A DNA stretch of 64,000 bases from Pseudomonas fluorescens. Lineage in GTDB: Bacteria > Pseudomonadota > Gammaproteobacteria > Pseudomonadales > Pseudomonadaceae. This document shows, piece after piece, positions 10,261 to 19,104 of this stretch. Location: positions 62,001 through 126,000 of the forward strand of contig NZ_VCNJ01000022.1 of the NCBI RefSeq assembly GCF_005938625.1, written 5' to 3'. Below the pieces are notes generated by a model. That model was not told where the DNA came from, ran no database searches, and saw only the letters and a program-made list of their open reading frames with translations. The position numbers were made by a program, and so were the translations under genes. Numbering within the stretch: the first letter of the stretch is position 1; every line of letters starts with the position of its first letter.

Positions 10261-10469
10261 CCCCTCACCCCAGTCCTCTCCCCCAAGGGGAGCGAGGGAG
10301 AAGGGAGCCGATCGGTGTCGTTCTTGAGATCTAATTCACCTCGGAGTTTCAGGTCGATTTGCGTTGTTCTTGAGATCTACATTCACCTCAGACTTACAGG
10401 TCGATGTACCTCGAATAAACACCTCGGTCAGTCCCCTCTCCCTCTGGGAGAGGGCTAGGGTGAGGGTGC
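10261..10469. repeat. Long inverted repeat pair, family D copy 1, with internal duplication
   Basis: CCCCTCACCC...CTCTCCC at the left is mirrored by CCTCTCCCTCTGGGAGAGGGCTAGGGTGAGGG at the right. Inside lie two diverged direct copies of about 42 bp, each containing GTTCTTGAGATCTA and CAGGTCGAT, at about 10320-10361 and 10366-10408. Most of the 313-bp gap 10165-10477 is this element plus the terminator. Copy 2 is at 13688. Confidence 0.85.
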
Positions 10470-10477
10470 TTTTGCTT

Positions 10478-10684
10478 TTAAGCAGCCTGCGAGTAAAAGT
10501 CGAGAACGCTAACACCCGTCAGCAAATCCGTCTCCGGCAAATCCGCATGCTGATGCCCGCCCAACGCGCAATACACCAGCCAATGGCGATCCTGAACATT
10601 GAAGGCAAGGCTGCCGACGAGACTCTGTTGTTCGTCATAAGGCGTGATGAGGTACAGACGATCCTGGTTTTCAGCGTGAAGCAT
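10478..10684 (-). CDS. Small conserved hypothetical protein (68 aa)
   Basis: MLHAENQDRLYLITPYDEQQSLVGSLAFNVQDRHWLVYCALGGHQHADLPETDLLTGVSVLDFYSQAA has balanced, protein-like composition with no membrane segment. The ATG at 10684 has GGAA six bases upstream; an alternative ATG at 10696 (MERD) or 10759 is possible. I recognise no domain. It is divergent from the small membrane protein at 10878. Confidence 0.68.
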   Translation of the reverse strand: MLHAENQDRLYLITPYDEQQSLVGSLAFNVQDRHWLVYCALGGHQHADLPETDLLTGVSVLDFYSQAA

Positions 10685-10877
10685 GTCGCGTTCCATGTGT
10701 GTTTCGAGGCGCGCAGGGTGGCCTATCCACATGACGATGCTGTGACACAGGACAGCCATCGGTCGATTGTCAGGTTATTTGTCGCAAAGACTGGGGTTGA
10801 GCCGGCAGGTTTGGTTAGAATCCGCGCCGCAGTCGCCGATCTGGCGTCTGCCATACCGGTTCAGATAGAGGTCTGTG

Positions 10878-11156
10878 ATGTCGTTGCACTTGATGACACT
10901 GTTTACCGCCCATCCCGCCAAGTTGATCAACTTGCTGGCGTTGTTGTTGGCGTTTCCGGGCAGTTGGCTGCTGCACGCCACCCGCCGCCGTGAACAGCGC
11001 GCGATGGCCAGCATCGCCGCCCAGCGTCAGGCGCAGCCGAATGCCGAGCCGATCCTGGACTGGGCGACCTTGCGCATGAACCGGTTTTTCTATCGTTTTG
11101 GTTTTGCCTGCCTGGGCCTGGCCCTGATCGTCTCCTGGATCAGCACCCGCTTCTGA
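10878..11156 (+). CDS. Small membrane protein of unknown function (92 aa)
   Basis: MSLHLMTLFTAHPAKLINLLALLLAFPGSWLLHATRRREQRA... has two hydrophobic segments, about residues 16-33 and 71-89, separated by a charged, alanine/glutamine-rich loop (RRREQRAMASIAAQRQAQPNAEP). This suggests a two-pass inner-membrane protein. GAGG at 10868-10871 is a good ribosome site for the ATG at 10878; a GTG just before it is less well spaced. No family is recognised. The gene ends directly at a family A REP pair. Confidence 0.75.
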   Translation: MSLHLMTLFTAHPAKLINLLALLLAFPGSWLLHATRRREQRAMASIAAQRQAQPNAEPILDWATLRMNRFFYRFGFACLGLALIVSWISTRF

Positions 11157-11158
11157 AA

Positions 11159-11243
11159 GCAAAAGATCGCAGCCTGCGGCAGCTCCTACAGGGTCTACAT
11201 CATTCCCGTGTAGGAGCTGCCGCAGGCTGCGATCTTTTGATCT
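11159..11243. repeat. REP-type inverted pair, family A copy 3
   Basis: AGCAAAAGATCGCAGCCTGCGG and its reverse complement flank a short loop with CTCCTACAG/TGTAGGAG. It lies between two convergent genes and could act as a terminator. Confidence 0.92.
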
Positions 11244-11253
11244 TGCCGTTGTT

Positions 11254-12420
11254 TTACAGCGGCAACCCAGCCTTGACCCGGTACTGATTGCGCACCGGCG
11301 TCGCATATTGCAGCACCAGATACGGACGATGCTCCTCAGGGCACGCATCCAACCGCTCCTGCCATTCTTCCTGCGCCTTGGCCAGTTCATCCGCCGGGAA
11401 CACCTCGGCAGCCTTCGGCACATTCAACTGCGGATCGGCATCAGCCCACTGCGCATACGCCAGGTAATGCACCGGGAATAACCGGTAGCCACCGAGGATC
11501 TGCTTGTCCATTTCGACCGCCAATTGCTTGGTGTCTTCGAACAACTCAGTGATCGGCGCGGCAAAGTTCACGTGCACTCGGCCCTTGTAGCCAGTGATGC
11601 CCTTGGCGATGCTCACATCGTCCTCGCCCGGCGCTTTCGCGTAGGTGCCGGTGGTGGCACGGATGTACAACTCGCGGGCCTTGGCCTGGTCGCACGGGTC
11701 GTATTCGTAGCTGATCGACACCGGGGTGACATTCAGCGAGCGAATGACCTCGCCGAATGGCTCGTCCTTGCGGCTCATATGGAACATCTTGAGGATCGCC
11801 GACTCGGTGCGGTCGTCGCCGTCCTTCGCCCGACCTTCGGCCTGAGCGATCCAGATCGAGGCGCAATCGTTGCGGATCGAGTGGTTGATGTACGCCGACA
11901 ACAGCTGATACGCGGCCATTTTCTCGCGACGGCCGGTGATCGAGCGATGGACGATAAAACTCTTGTTCAGACGCATCAGATCGCTGACAAACGGCTTCTG
12001 CAGCAGATTGTCACCAATCGCAATGCGCGGCGTCGGCAGGCCGGCGTGGTACACGGCGTAGTTGACGAAGGCCGGGTCCATCACGATGTCGCGGTGGTTG
12101 GCGATGAACAGATAGGCGCTGCCGGACTTGAATTGCTCGACACCGGTGTAGGTCACGCCGTCGGTGGCGCGCTCGATGGTGTGGTCGACGTAGGACTCGA
12201 CCTTGTCCTGCAACGTCGCCACCGACGTCACGTCGGCGAACTCACGACGCAGCCGATGGGCTATAAGTGGTTTGAGCATCCAGCCGAAGGCACCGGCAAA
12301 ACGCGGGAAGCGGAAGTGGGTGAGGATATCTAGAAACGCCTTGTCGCCGAGCAGTCTTGCCAGTACCACAGGTACTTCGCTGTCGTCGTAAGGTCGGATG
12401 GCATCGAATTCGCCCATCAT
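11254..12420 (-). CDS. PlsB/PlsC-superfamily glycerol acyltransferase
   Basis: A 388-residue acyltransferase-domain protein. ANHRDIVMDPAF (about residues 126-137) is the active-site block; the spacing is H-x5-D rather than the usual H-x4-D, which I have seen in this subgroup as HRDIV(M/L)D. It is followed by NKSFIVHR and a substrate-binding block IWIAQAEGRAKDGDDRTE, reminiscent of the FPEGxRS/EGTRSR motif. No membrane segment is obvious. The start at 12420 (MMGEFDAIRPYDD) is preferred to the in-frame ATG at 12546 because the extra 42 residues look non-native and AGAGAGC precedes it. Substrate unknown; lysophospholipid acylation is a reasonable guess. Confidence 0.85.
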   Translation of the reverse strand: MMGEFDAIRPYDDSEVPVVLARLLGDKAFLDILTHFRFPRFAGAFGWMLKPLIAHRLRREFADVTSVATLQDKVESYVDHTIERATDGVTYTGVEQFKSGSAYLFIANHRDIVMDPAFVNYAVYHAGLPTPRIAIGDNLLQKPFVSDLMRLNKSFIVHRSITGRREKMAAYQLLSAYINHSIRNDCASIWIAQAEGRAKDGDDRTESAILKMFHMSRKDEPFGEVIRSLNVTPVSISYEYDPCDQAKARELYIRATTGTYAKAPGEDDVSIAKGITGYKGRVHVNFAAPITELFEDTKQLAVEMDKQILGGYRLFPVHYLAYAQWADADPQLNVPKAAEVFPADELAKAQEEWQERLDACPEEHRPYLVLQYATPVRNQYRVKAGLPL

Positions 12421-12559
12421 GCTCTCTTGTTGGAAACGGCTAGGGTAAGTAAAGGTTTTGATCGAAAACCCGCGGGGCACGGTCTGAAAAGGTAGCCAGA
12501 CAAAAATAGCCCTGCAAATAGACCGGCGATTATACGCACAAGTCACTTGGGAGACCGCG

Positions 12560-12742
12560 ATGCTGGAGAGCGCACTGTACGAATGTCCGTATTGTGGTGA
12601 GCAAGTCGAAACGACGGTAGATCTGTCCGGTGGCGATCAGACCTACATCGAAGACTGTCAGGTGTGTTGCCGGCCAATCACGTTCGTCTTGCAGGTCCAT
12701 GGCGAGGATTGGTTTCTGGAAGTCTTCAGCGAAAACGAGTGA
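12560..12742 (+). CDS. CPXCG motif-containing cysteine-rich (zinc-ribbon) protein
   Basis: A 60-residue protein with CPYCGEQ (residues 9-12) and CQVCCRP (about 33-37), two CxxC knuckles expected to bind one zinc ion. This is the small CPXCG family common in gammaproteobacteria, of unknown role. GGGAG precedes the ATG. Only 9 nt separate it from the DUF2007 gene, so the pair is likely an operon. Confidence 0.9.
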   Translation: MLESALYECPYCGEQVETTVDLSGGDQTYIEDCQVCCRPITFVLQVHGEDWFLEVFSENE

Positions 12743-12751
12743 GGCGCGCCC

Positions 12752-13012
12752 ATGCAGCGAATCTACGAGCCGGAAAACCTGATGGAAGGCGAAATGCTCA
12801 AGGGCATGCTCGCCAGCGAAGGCATCGAGGCGCACTTGATTGGCCGTGATTTGCTCGGCGGCACCGGTGAGCTGCCGATCTTCGGTTTGCTCGGGCTGTC
12901 GGTCGATAACGATCAAGCCGAATACGCCCGCGAGCTGATCACTGCGTACAATGCCGCGCTGCCGCTGCCCGGCGATGAACCGGAAAGCTTCCCCGGAACG
13001 CTGGTCTGTTAG
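12752..13012 (+). CDS. DUF2007 domain-containing protein
   Basis: An 86-residue protein starting MQRIYEPENLMEGEMLKGMLASEGIEAHLIGRDLLGG. This follows the DUF2007 pattern (short beta-alpha-beta signal-transducing-like fold). The middle LPIFGLLGLSVDNDQAEYARELI is typical of the family. It probably forms a two-gene unit with the upstream zinc-ribbon protein. Its function is not known. Confidence 0.88.
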   Translation: MQRIYEPENLMEGEMLKGMLASEGIEAHLIGRDLLGGTGELPIFGLLGLSVDNDQAEYARELITAYNAALPLPGDEPESFPGTLVC

Positions 13013-13047
13013 GCTGACGATCGTTTTATTTAGAGTCTTGTTGCCCC

Positions 13048-13671
13048 ATGTGTGGACGTTATGCCCTGTTTCGCTGGAACCGCGATTTCGCGGCCCTGCC
13101 AGGTTTTCCCGCCGATCAGCAGGCGCAGTGGAACATTTCCCCCAATGATTCGGTGTTGATGCTGCGTGCCGGTGAAACCGGTGAGCGCACGTTGGCGCGC
13201 GCCCGTTGGGGGCTGACGCCGCCGTGGCTGACCGATTTGTCGAAGACGCCGGCGCATGCCCGGGCGGAAACCGTGGCTGAGCAACCGATGTTTCGTGAGG
13301 CACTGCGCCAGCGTCGCTGCCTGCTGCCGGCGAATGGTTTCTACGAATGGCGCGGAACGCAGCGCAAGCGGCCGTACTGGCTGACGCCGGGGGAGGGCGC
13401 TTCGCTGTTTTTTGCTGCGATATGGGAGGCGTATCCGGTGCAGGAGCAGGTCTGGCTGAGCACGGCGGTGATTACTCAGCCGGCGTCGAGTCAGCGGCGG
13501 CCGTTGATTCTCGATGAGGCGGGGCAGGCGGCGTGGCTCGATCCCGAGACGCCGCTGCATGTGTTGCAGGGGTTGCTGGCCAGTGAACCTGCGGCGCTGC
13601 GTGAGCGGGTGTTGGCGAACCTGATCAATGATCCGAAACTCAATGGGCCTGAGTGCCTGACCCCGGGTTAA
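13048..13671 (+). CDS. SRAP (SOS response-associated peptidase, YedK/HMCES) family protein with altered active site
   Basis: SRAP proteins crosslink abasic sites in single-stranded DNA through Cys2. This 207-residue protein keeps the MCGRYAL start with Cys2, the WGLTPPW motif and the GFYEWRG block with Glu100. Two other usually conserved residues differ. Where YedK has INARVET this protein has AHARAET (His70 in place of Asn), and where YedK has IHDRRP it has SSQRRP (Ser148 in place of the catalytic His). The rest of the fold is intact (ARWGL, RRCLLPANGFYEW, RRPLILDEAGQAAWL). Either the crosslink chemistry is modified or His70 substitutes functionally. The gene has no SOS box I could see. Confidence 0.88.
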   Translation: MCGRYALFRWNRDFAALPGFPADQQAQWNISPNDSVLMLRAGETGERTLARARWGLTPPWLTDLSKTPAHARAETVAEQPMFREALRQRRCLLPANGFYEWRGTQRKRPYWLTPGEGASLFFAAIWEAYPVQEQVWLSTAVITQPASSQRRPLILDEAGQAAWLDPETPLHVLQGLLASEPAALRERVLANLINDPKLNGPECLTPG

Positions 13672-13687
13672 AGCCTGTAGATCAAAA

Positions 13688-13869
13688 GCCCCTCACCCTA
13701 ACCCTCTCCCAGAGGGAGAGGGGACTGACCGAGTTGTCTACCGTCATGCATCGACCTGAAAAATCGTGGCGATTATGGATTCGGTGAAAAGCGTTCAAGT
13801 CGGTGTACTTCGTCAATATCCCCCAATCAGTCCCCTCTCCCTCTGGGAGAGGGTTAGGGTGAGGGGGCT
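13688..13869. repeat. Long inverted repeat pair, family D copy 2
   Basis: GCCCCTCACCCTAACCCTCTCCC at 13688 is mirrored by GGGAGAGGGTTAGGGTGAGGGG ending at 13869, each with an AGAGGGAGAGG hairpin. The interior contains TCGACCTGAA, related to the interior of the copy at 10261. Confidence 0.88.
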
Positions 13870-13878
13870 TTTCGCTTT

Positions 13879-16020
13879 TCAGACCTTGAACTGATTGATC
13901 AACCGCCGCTGCTGCTCTGCCAGCTTGGTTAAATCAGCACTCGCCGAACTCGACTCATCCGCACCGCCCGCGACTTCATTGGCCACTTGCCCAATGTTGA
14001 TCACATTGCGATTGATGTCATCGGCCACCGCGCTCTGTTCTTCCGCCGCACTGGCAATCTGCGTGTTCATGTCGTTGATCACCGACACCGCCTGCGTGAT
14101 CGTCTCCAGCGCCTCCGCCGCTTTAGCCGCGTGTTGCACGCTTTCGTCGGTGCGGTTCTGGCTGTCCTCCATGACCCGCACGACATCGCGGGTGCCCTGT
14201 TGCAGGTGCTGGATCATGCTCTGGATTTCTTCGGTGGCTTTCTGGGTTTTCTGCGCCAGATTGCGCACCTCGTCGGCCACTACGGCAAAGCCGCGACCTT
14301 GTTCACCGGCACGCGCCGCTTCAATCGCCGCGTTCAGCGCCAGCAGATTGGTCTGCTCGGCGATCCCGCGAATCGCTGTGAGAATCGCGTTGATGTTTTC
14401 GCTGTCCTTGGCCAGCGTTTGCACTACGCCTACCGCCTTGCCGATTTCCACGGCCAGTACGCCAATCGAATCGGACGTGTCGCGGACGATCTGCATGCCC
14501 TGGCTGGCGGCCTGATCGGCATGACTGGCCGCTTGCGCAGCCTGCGTCGCGTTGCGCGCCACGTCCTGCGCGGTGGCGGTCATTTCCTGCACCGCCGTGG
14601 CGACCTGATCGATCTCGGCCATTTGTTTCTGGATACCGATGTTGGTGCGAATCGCAATGTCGGCAGTGTGCTCCGAAGAATCGCTGACGCTCTGCACCGA
14701 TGTCACCACTTGGGTGATCATCGCCTGCAATTTGGCGAGGAAGGTGTTGAAACCCTTGGCGATCGAACCGAGTTCATCACTGCGGTCACTGCTCAAGCGG
14801 CGGGTCAGGTCACCTTCACCCTGAGCAATGTCATTGAGCATCGCGACCATCTGTTTCAGCGGTCTGGCGATGCCGTGGCCAACCAGCCAGATCACCAGCA
14901 AGCCGAGGCCGGCAATGAGCAGACCGACCATGGCCATGCCGAAGGTGTCGGATTTACGCTGGGTATCCAGATCGCCCTGCAGCTTTTGCAGATCCGCCAT
15001 TACCGCGTTCAAAGGCAATTGCAGCATCAATGTCCAGCGCGCGTCGGTCTGGCCGATGCCGAACGGCAGGTACAACTCGATGCGGCCCTTGTCCTTGTTG
15101 ACGGAGTAAGTCACTTCACCGCGCTTGAGATTGGCCATGTTGGCCGTCTGTTCGGCGTCGAGAATGTCGCTGACTTTTTCGCCGAATTTGCTCACATCCT
15201 TGGTGTAGGCAACGATTCGCCCGTTGCCGCCGATCAGGGCCATTTGCCCGGCACCGCTGTAGAGCTTCTGGTTGGCAGCGAGGAGCATTTCCTGAATGAA
15301 GTTCACCGACAGATCGGCGCCGACGATGCCCTGGAAGGCGCCGTTGAGCATGATCGGTTCAATAAAGGAGGCGAGCATGACGATCTTGTCGCCGACCTTG
15401 TACGGCGCCGGATCAATCACGCAGGATTTTTTGCTTTCTTTCGAGCACAGGTAGTACTCGCTGGCGCGTACGCCGGTGGACAAAGTCTTCTGGTCGTCAA
15501 CATCGACCAGTTTGTCGAGGCCGAGGCTACCGTCGTCGTTGCGGAACCACCACGGCAGAAAACGGCCGTTAGCCGCGTCGATGCCAGCCACGCTGGTGCC
15601 GACGTAGGCCGCGTCATTGTGGTCAAGAGCATTTTTTTCCCAGCCGATGTAGGTGCCGAGAATTTTCGGGTTCTTTTCGACGTTCTCTTTGATCAGGCTG
15701 ATCAGTTGCTCGCGACTGGCAGTGAGGCGCGGCTGGCCATCGGCGCCCGGTGTGCCGAGCAGGGCGTTGACCCGCACCAGTCCGCCGGCAATCAGCAGCG
15801 GTGCTTCGAGTTCGCGCTGGATCTGGCTGACCTGGGTTTGTGCCAGCGAAGTCAGGCGCTGCTCGATGACCTGCTCGAACTGGGCCTGTGTGCGCTGTTG
15901 CACCATTTCTTGCGTGCGCGCACCGGAGAACAGCGCATACAGCACCAGCGCGGCCACCACGCTAAGCACGATGGCACCGGCCAGGGCGGCAACGGAAAAC
16001 TGGATCGACTTGAACTTCAT
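13879..16020 (-). CDS. Methyl-accepting chemotaxis protein with dCACHE sensor
   Basis: A 713-residue chemoreceptor. TM1 spans about residues 9-31, a periplasmic dCACHE domain about 35-355, TM2 about 359-382, a HAMP domain follows ([26 protein letters not shown]), and the cytoplasmic signalling hairpin contains the hallmark [37 protein letters not shown]. The ligand domain has GRFLPWWFR (152-160) and the cysteine pair in [13 protein letters not shown] (about 192-200), resembling PA4633/TlpQ-type sensors rather than the amino-acid-binding PctA motif. There is no C-terminal CheR pentapeptide (ends NQFKV). The ATG at 16020 is backed by GGAG; an in-frame ATG at 16098 is less likely. Confidence 0.93.
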   Translation of the reverse strand: MKFKSIQFSVAALAGAIVLSVVAALVLYALFSGARTQEMVQQRTQAQFEQVIEQRLTSLAQTQVSQIQRELEAPLLIAGGLVRVNALLGTPGADGQPRLTASREQLISLIKENVEKNPKILGTYIGWEKNALDHNDAAYVGTSVAGIDAANGRFLPWWFRNDDGSLGLDKLVDVDDQKTLSTGVRASEYYLCSKESKKSCVIDPAPYKVGDKIVMLASFIEPIMLNGAFQGIVGADLSVNFIQEMLLAANQKLYSGAGQMALIGGNGRIVAYTKDVSKFGEKVSDILDAEQTANMANLKRGEVTYSVNKDKGRIELYLPFGIGQTDARWTLMLQLPLNAVMADLQKLQGDLDTQRKSDTFGMAMVGLLIAGLGLLVIWLVGHGIARPLKQMVAMLNDIAQGEGDLTRRLSSDRSDELGSIAKGFNTFLAKLQAMITQVVTSVQSVSDSSEHTADIAIRTNIGIQKQMAEIDQVATAVQEMTATAQDVARNATQAAQAASHADQAASQGMQIVRDTSDSIGVLAVEIGKAVGVVQTLAKDSENINAILTAIRGIAEQTNLLALNAAIEAARAGEQGRGFAVVADEVRNLAQKTQKATEEIQSMIQHLQQGTRDVVRVMEDSQNRTDESVQHAAKAAEALETITQAVSVINDMNTQIASAAEEQSAVADDINRNVINIGQVANEVAGGADESSSASADLTKLAEQQRRLINQFKV

Positions 16021-16283
16021 GGGAGCTCCGCACGCAAGAGGACGTCTGCGCTGATGTATCGGCAGCCGGCATGGGGCCATGAGTGCGAGCAGGTGCAATT
16101 GAAAGCCGATGTCGCAAATGGATCTGTGCGCGACGCAGTTGCACGGGGCTTGGCAGTCGCTGTGAATTTTTTACGACAGCTCTGGTGAGAAACGCCTGAA
16201 AGTCGCTGCAACACGTCCGTTGTATCTGGCGTCGATACAATTACCCGCCTAGGATACGCGACAGGTTTTCAGGGAGCTTTTGA

Positions 16284-17102
16284 ATGAACAAGACATTGGT
16301 TGTAAGTGCACTGAGCGCAGCGCTGTTGCTGGCCGGTTGTCAGTCGGTCAACACCACCAGCGGCGGAGCCGTGGGTGTAGAGCGCAAGCAGTACATGTTC
16401 AGCATGCTGTCCTCGCAAGAGGTCGACCAGATGTATGCCCAGTCGTATCAGAAGACTGTCGGTGAAGCCTCCAGCAAGGGTGTGCTGGACAAGACCAGTC
16501 CCGAGGCCAAGCGGGTCCAGGCGATTGCCAACCGCCTGATCGCCCAGGCGCCGAACTTCCGTCCGGATGCGGCGCAATGGCAGTGGGAGGTCAATCTGAT
16601 CAAGAGCGACGAGCTCAACGCCAACTGCGGGCCGGGCGGCAAGATCATTTTCTACACCGGGCTGATCGACAGCCTGAAACTCACCGACGATGAAATCGCT
16701 GCGGTCATGGGCCATGAAATTGCCCACGCCCTGCGCGAGCACGGTCGTGAAGCGATGTCCAAGGCTTACGGGATTGAAATGGCCAAGCAGGGCGCGGGTG
16801 CGTTGCTCGGTCTGGGGCAGGACAGTCTGGCGCTGGCCGACACCGTGGCCAACTACGGCATGACCCTGCCGAACAGCCGCGCCAACGAAAACGAAGCAGA
16901 CCTGATCGGCCTGGAACTGGCCGCACGCGCTGGCTACAACCCGAACGCCGCAATCACTTTGTGGAACAAGATGAGCAAAGCATCGGAAGGTTCGCCGCCG
17001 GAGTTCATGAGTACTCACCCGGCCTCGACCAGCCGGATTGCCTCGTTGCAGGCGGCGATTCCGAAGGTTATGCCGCTGTACGAGCAAGCGCCTAAATCCT
17101 GA
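16284..17102 (+). CDS. M48 family zinc metalloprotease, lipoprotein
   Basis: A 272-residue predicted outer-membrane-associated lipoprotein. MNKTLVVSALSAALLLAGC has lipobox LAGC, so Cys19 is lipidated. The catalytic motif HEIAH (in VMGHEIAHALREH, about residues 149-153) and the downstream glutamate in NENEADLIGLELAARAGY are the M48 zinc ligands. This is the LoiP/YcaL type, periplasmic quality-control proteases acting on envelope proteins. CAGGGAGC precedes the ATG. It is followed by a family B REP pair and faces the GDT1 exporter. Confidence 0.93.
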   Translation: MNKTLVVSALSAALLLAGCQSVNTTSGGAVGVERKQYMFSMLSSQEVDQMYAQSYQKTVGEASSKGVLDKTSPEAKRVQAIANRLIAQAPNFRPDAAQWQWEVNLIKSDELNANCGPGGKIIFYTGLIDSLKLTDDEIAAVMGHEIAHALREHGREAMSKAYGIEMAKQGAGALLGLGQDSLALADTVANYGMTLPNSRANENEADLIGLELAARAGYNPNAAITLWNKMSKASEGSPPEFMSTHPASTSRIASLQAAIPKVMPLYEQAPKS

Positions 17103-17108
17103 CTCGAT

Positions 17109-17210
17109 GATCGTTCCCACGCTTTGCGTGGGAATGCCTCAAGGGACGCTCCGCGTTCCAATGGGACGCAGAGCGTCCCCGGCTGCATTCCCACGCAGAG
17201 CGTGGGAACG
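17109..17210. repeat. REP-type inverted pair, family B copy 2
   Basis: GATCGTTCCCACGC...GCGTGGGAACG arms with an inner GGGACGC/GCGTCCC unit, between two convergent genes. Confidence 0.9.
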
Positions 17211-17226
17211 AGCGGCGTCGGCAGGG

Positions 17227-17811
17227 TTAAACCCAGCCACTGCTCTGCATGGCTTTGTACACCGCAACGATTGCCAGAATCAGGAACGCCGAAGCTGCGA
17301 GGCGACGGATCAGGGTCAGTGGCAATTTGTCGGCGGCAAAGTTACCGGCCAATACCACCGGCACGTTGGCAATCAACATGCCCGCTGTCGTACCGATAAT
17401 CACCAGCCACAGATCCGGGTATTGCGCCGCGAGCATCACCGTGGCGACCTGAGTCTTGTCGCCCATTTCCGCCAGGAAGAATGCAATCAGTGTGGTCAGG
17501 AACGGCCCGAACTTGCGCGCGGTGCTGGTTTCATCGTCGTCCATTTTGTCCGGCACCAGTGTCCACAGCGCCGTGGCCGTAAAGCTCGCGGCGAGAATCC
17601 AGTGCAGCGTCGCATTCGAGAAGAAACTGCCGAACCAGGCGCCTACCGCACCGGCTGCTGCGTGGTTGGCCAGGGTCGCGGCGACAATACCGGCAATGAT
17701 CGGCCAGGGTTTGCGGAAGCGAGCGGCGAGAATCAGCGCGAGCAGTTGCGTCTTGTCGCCGATTTCGGCCAAGGCAACGATTGCGGTGGGAACGAGTAAC
17801 GAGTCCAGCAT
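17227..17811 (-). CDS. TMEM165/GDT1 (UPF0016) family cation exporter, probably manganese
   Basis: A 194-residue inner-membrane protein with six predicted hydrophobic segments in two repeats. Each repeat carries the family E-x-G-D-K-T motif: ALAEIGDKTQ near residue 15-22 and FLAEMGDKTQ near 112-121. These acidic motifs form the cation path. Bacterial members (MneA-like) export Mn2+. The yybP-ykoY riboswitch directly upstream makes manganese the most likely substrate here and detoxification the role. A linker rich in acidic residues (PDKMDDDETSTARK) lies between the repeats. AGGA stands 7 nt before the ATG. Confidence 0.93.
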   Translation of the reverse strand: MLDSLLVPTAIVALAEIGDKTQLLALILAARFRKPWPIIAGIVAATLANHAAAGAVGAWFGSFFSNATLHWILAASFTATALWTLVPDKMDDDETSTARKFGPFLTTLIAFFLAEMGDKTQVATVMLAAQYPDLWLVIIGTTAGMLIANVPVVLAGNFAADKLPLTLIRRLAASAFLILAIVAVYKAMQSSGWV

Positions 17812-17883
17812 CAGGATTTCCTAAGGGGCGGGTCGACACGGCTATGACACGTACAGCCTTCCCGCCCCGGGTAAGGTGTGCGT

Positions 17884-18016
17884 GTCATAGGTCTTGTCAA
17901 ACCCTGCGATCCGTCTGCTGCGGACGCTTGGGTCGCATACGCCATGATCTGAGGATCAAGTATGTTGACGTATGCCGGACGAGCTTGGCGCTCGTGGGAG
18001 ACTACTCCCCTAGGAC
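17884..18016 (-). promoter_or_regulatory. yybP-ykoY manganese riboswitch aptamer
   Basis: On the minus strand the leader contains the conserved GGGGAGUAG (RC of 18002-18010), a P2 hairpin (GAGC...GCUC), then CGUCAACAUAC in a stem closed by GCAUACG...CGUAUGC, and the 3' signature UUUGACAAGACCU. GUCCUAGG and CCUAUGAC close it as P1 with one mismatch. This matches the yybP-ykoY class. A perfect 10-nt alternative partner for the P1 3' strand lies downstream (17842-17851), giving a built-in switch before the exporter start. Confidence 0.85.
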
Positions 18017-18073
18017 GGAGCGGATTCTGCCTAGGCAAATCCGATTGAGCAAGCCTCTTTTTTAAAAGAAGTT

Positions 18074-19072
18074 TCAGCCGCGCTTGGCCCGGTAAATCCG
18101 GAAACCATTACCTTCAGCCTTGATCGCACACACGCCAAGATGCTCTTCGATCAGTGGTTGATACTTGAGGAAGCTGTTCGCCACCAAGCGCAGTTCGCCG
18201 CCGTTTTTCAGATGTTTGGCTGCTTTTCGCAGCAAATTTTCGGTAGCGAAGTAATCGGTGTGCACGCCGACATGAAACGGCGGGTTGCTCAGAATCGCGT
18301 TCAAACCCATCGGCGCAGCGTCGATCCCGTCCCCGGTCAACACTTCGGCTTCCAGGCCGTTGGCAGCCAGCGTCAGACGGCTGCTGGCGGCGGCGAACGC
18401 ATCGACATCGAGCAGCGTGACCTGATTGTGCGGGTAGCGACGTTTGACCGCAGCGCCCAACACGCCAGCGCCGCAACCGAAGTCGAGCAAGTGGCCGCTC
18501 GGCAGTTTGTCCAGATGCTCCAGCAGCAGGGCGCTGCCGCGATCCAGTCGACCGTGGCTGAACACGCCCGGCAGGCTGATGACTTTCAGCGGGCCTTCGG
18601 CCAAAGGCAGTTCATAGGTCTGCGCCAGGCTTTCCAGCGACTTGGCTTCTGGGGCGTTGGCCACGGTGACTTGCCAGAGCTGGCAGTGACGCGCGCTGTC
18701 GAGTTTGCGCGGCTTGCCGAACGGGTTGAGCTGCTTGGACGCGCCCTCGATGCCACTGCGTTTTTCCCCGACCAGAAACACTTCGCGCCCGGCCAGACGT
18801 GAGGCCACAGCGTTGAGGATGTAATCGGTCAGGTCCTTGGACTTGGGCAGGAACACCACTGCGCTGTCGAACTCGCGCTCGGGAACGTTCACGCCGAATT
18901 GGCTGCGGCCTTCGAAACGGGCGTCCAGCGCGGCTTGATCGCCGGCATGCCAGCACCAGCCGAATGCGTTGGGCAGGCGCCCGAGCAAATCGTCGGCGGG
19001 CAAACCGGCCAGCAACAACGAACCTTGAAACAACTCGGGCTGACGAAGCAGTACTTCACTGCGCGGATCCAT
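18074..19072 (-). CDS. rsmC: 16S rRNA (guanine(1207)-N2)-methyltransferase
   Basis: Methylates G1207 of 16S rRNA using SAM. The 332-residue protein has the two-domain RsmC layout: a degenerate N-terminal methyltransferase-like half and a catalytic C-terminal half. The SAM site is [15 protein letters not shown] (about 194-208), followed by the acidic loop LLDVD and the N2-guanine motif SNPPFH (about 262-267). The end [11 protein letters not shown] is typical. It stands alone, with its end near the GDT1 riboswitch leader. Confidence 0.93.
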   Translation of the reverse strand: MDPRSEVLLRQPELFQGSLLLAGLPADDLLGRLPNAFGWCWHAGDQAALDARFEGRSQFGVNVPEREFDSAVVFLPKSKDLTDYILNAVASRLAGREVFLVGEKRSGIEGASKQLNPFGKPRKLDSARHCQLWQVTVANAPEAKSLESLAQTYELPLAEGPLKVISLPGVFSHGRLDRGSALLLEHLDKLPSGHLLDFGCGAGVLGAAVKRRYPHNQVTLLDVDAFAAASSRLTLAANGLEAEVLTGDGIDAAPMGLNAILSNPPFHVGVHTDYFATENLLRKAAKHLKNGGELRLVANSFLKYQPLIEEHLGVCAIKAEGNGFRIYRAKRG

Positions 19073-19104
19073 AACTGCTCCTCAAAAAAAAGTGCCGCAG
19101 TTTA

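Noticed and set aside
13987..16188. Plus-strand open frame of 733 codons opposite the chemoreceptor
   Set aside because: Shadow of the chemoreceptor gene, with His/Arg/Gln-rich low-quality composition and no ribosome site.
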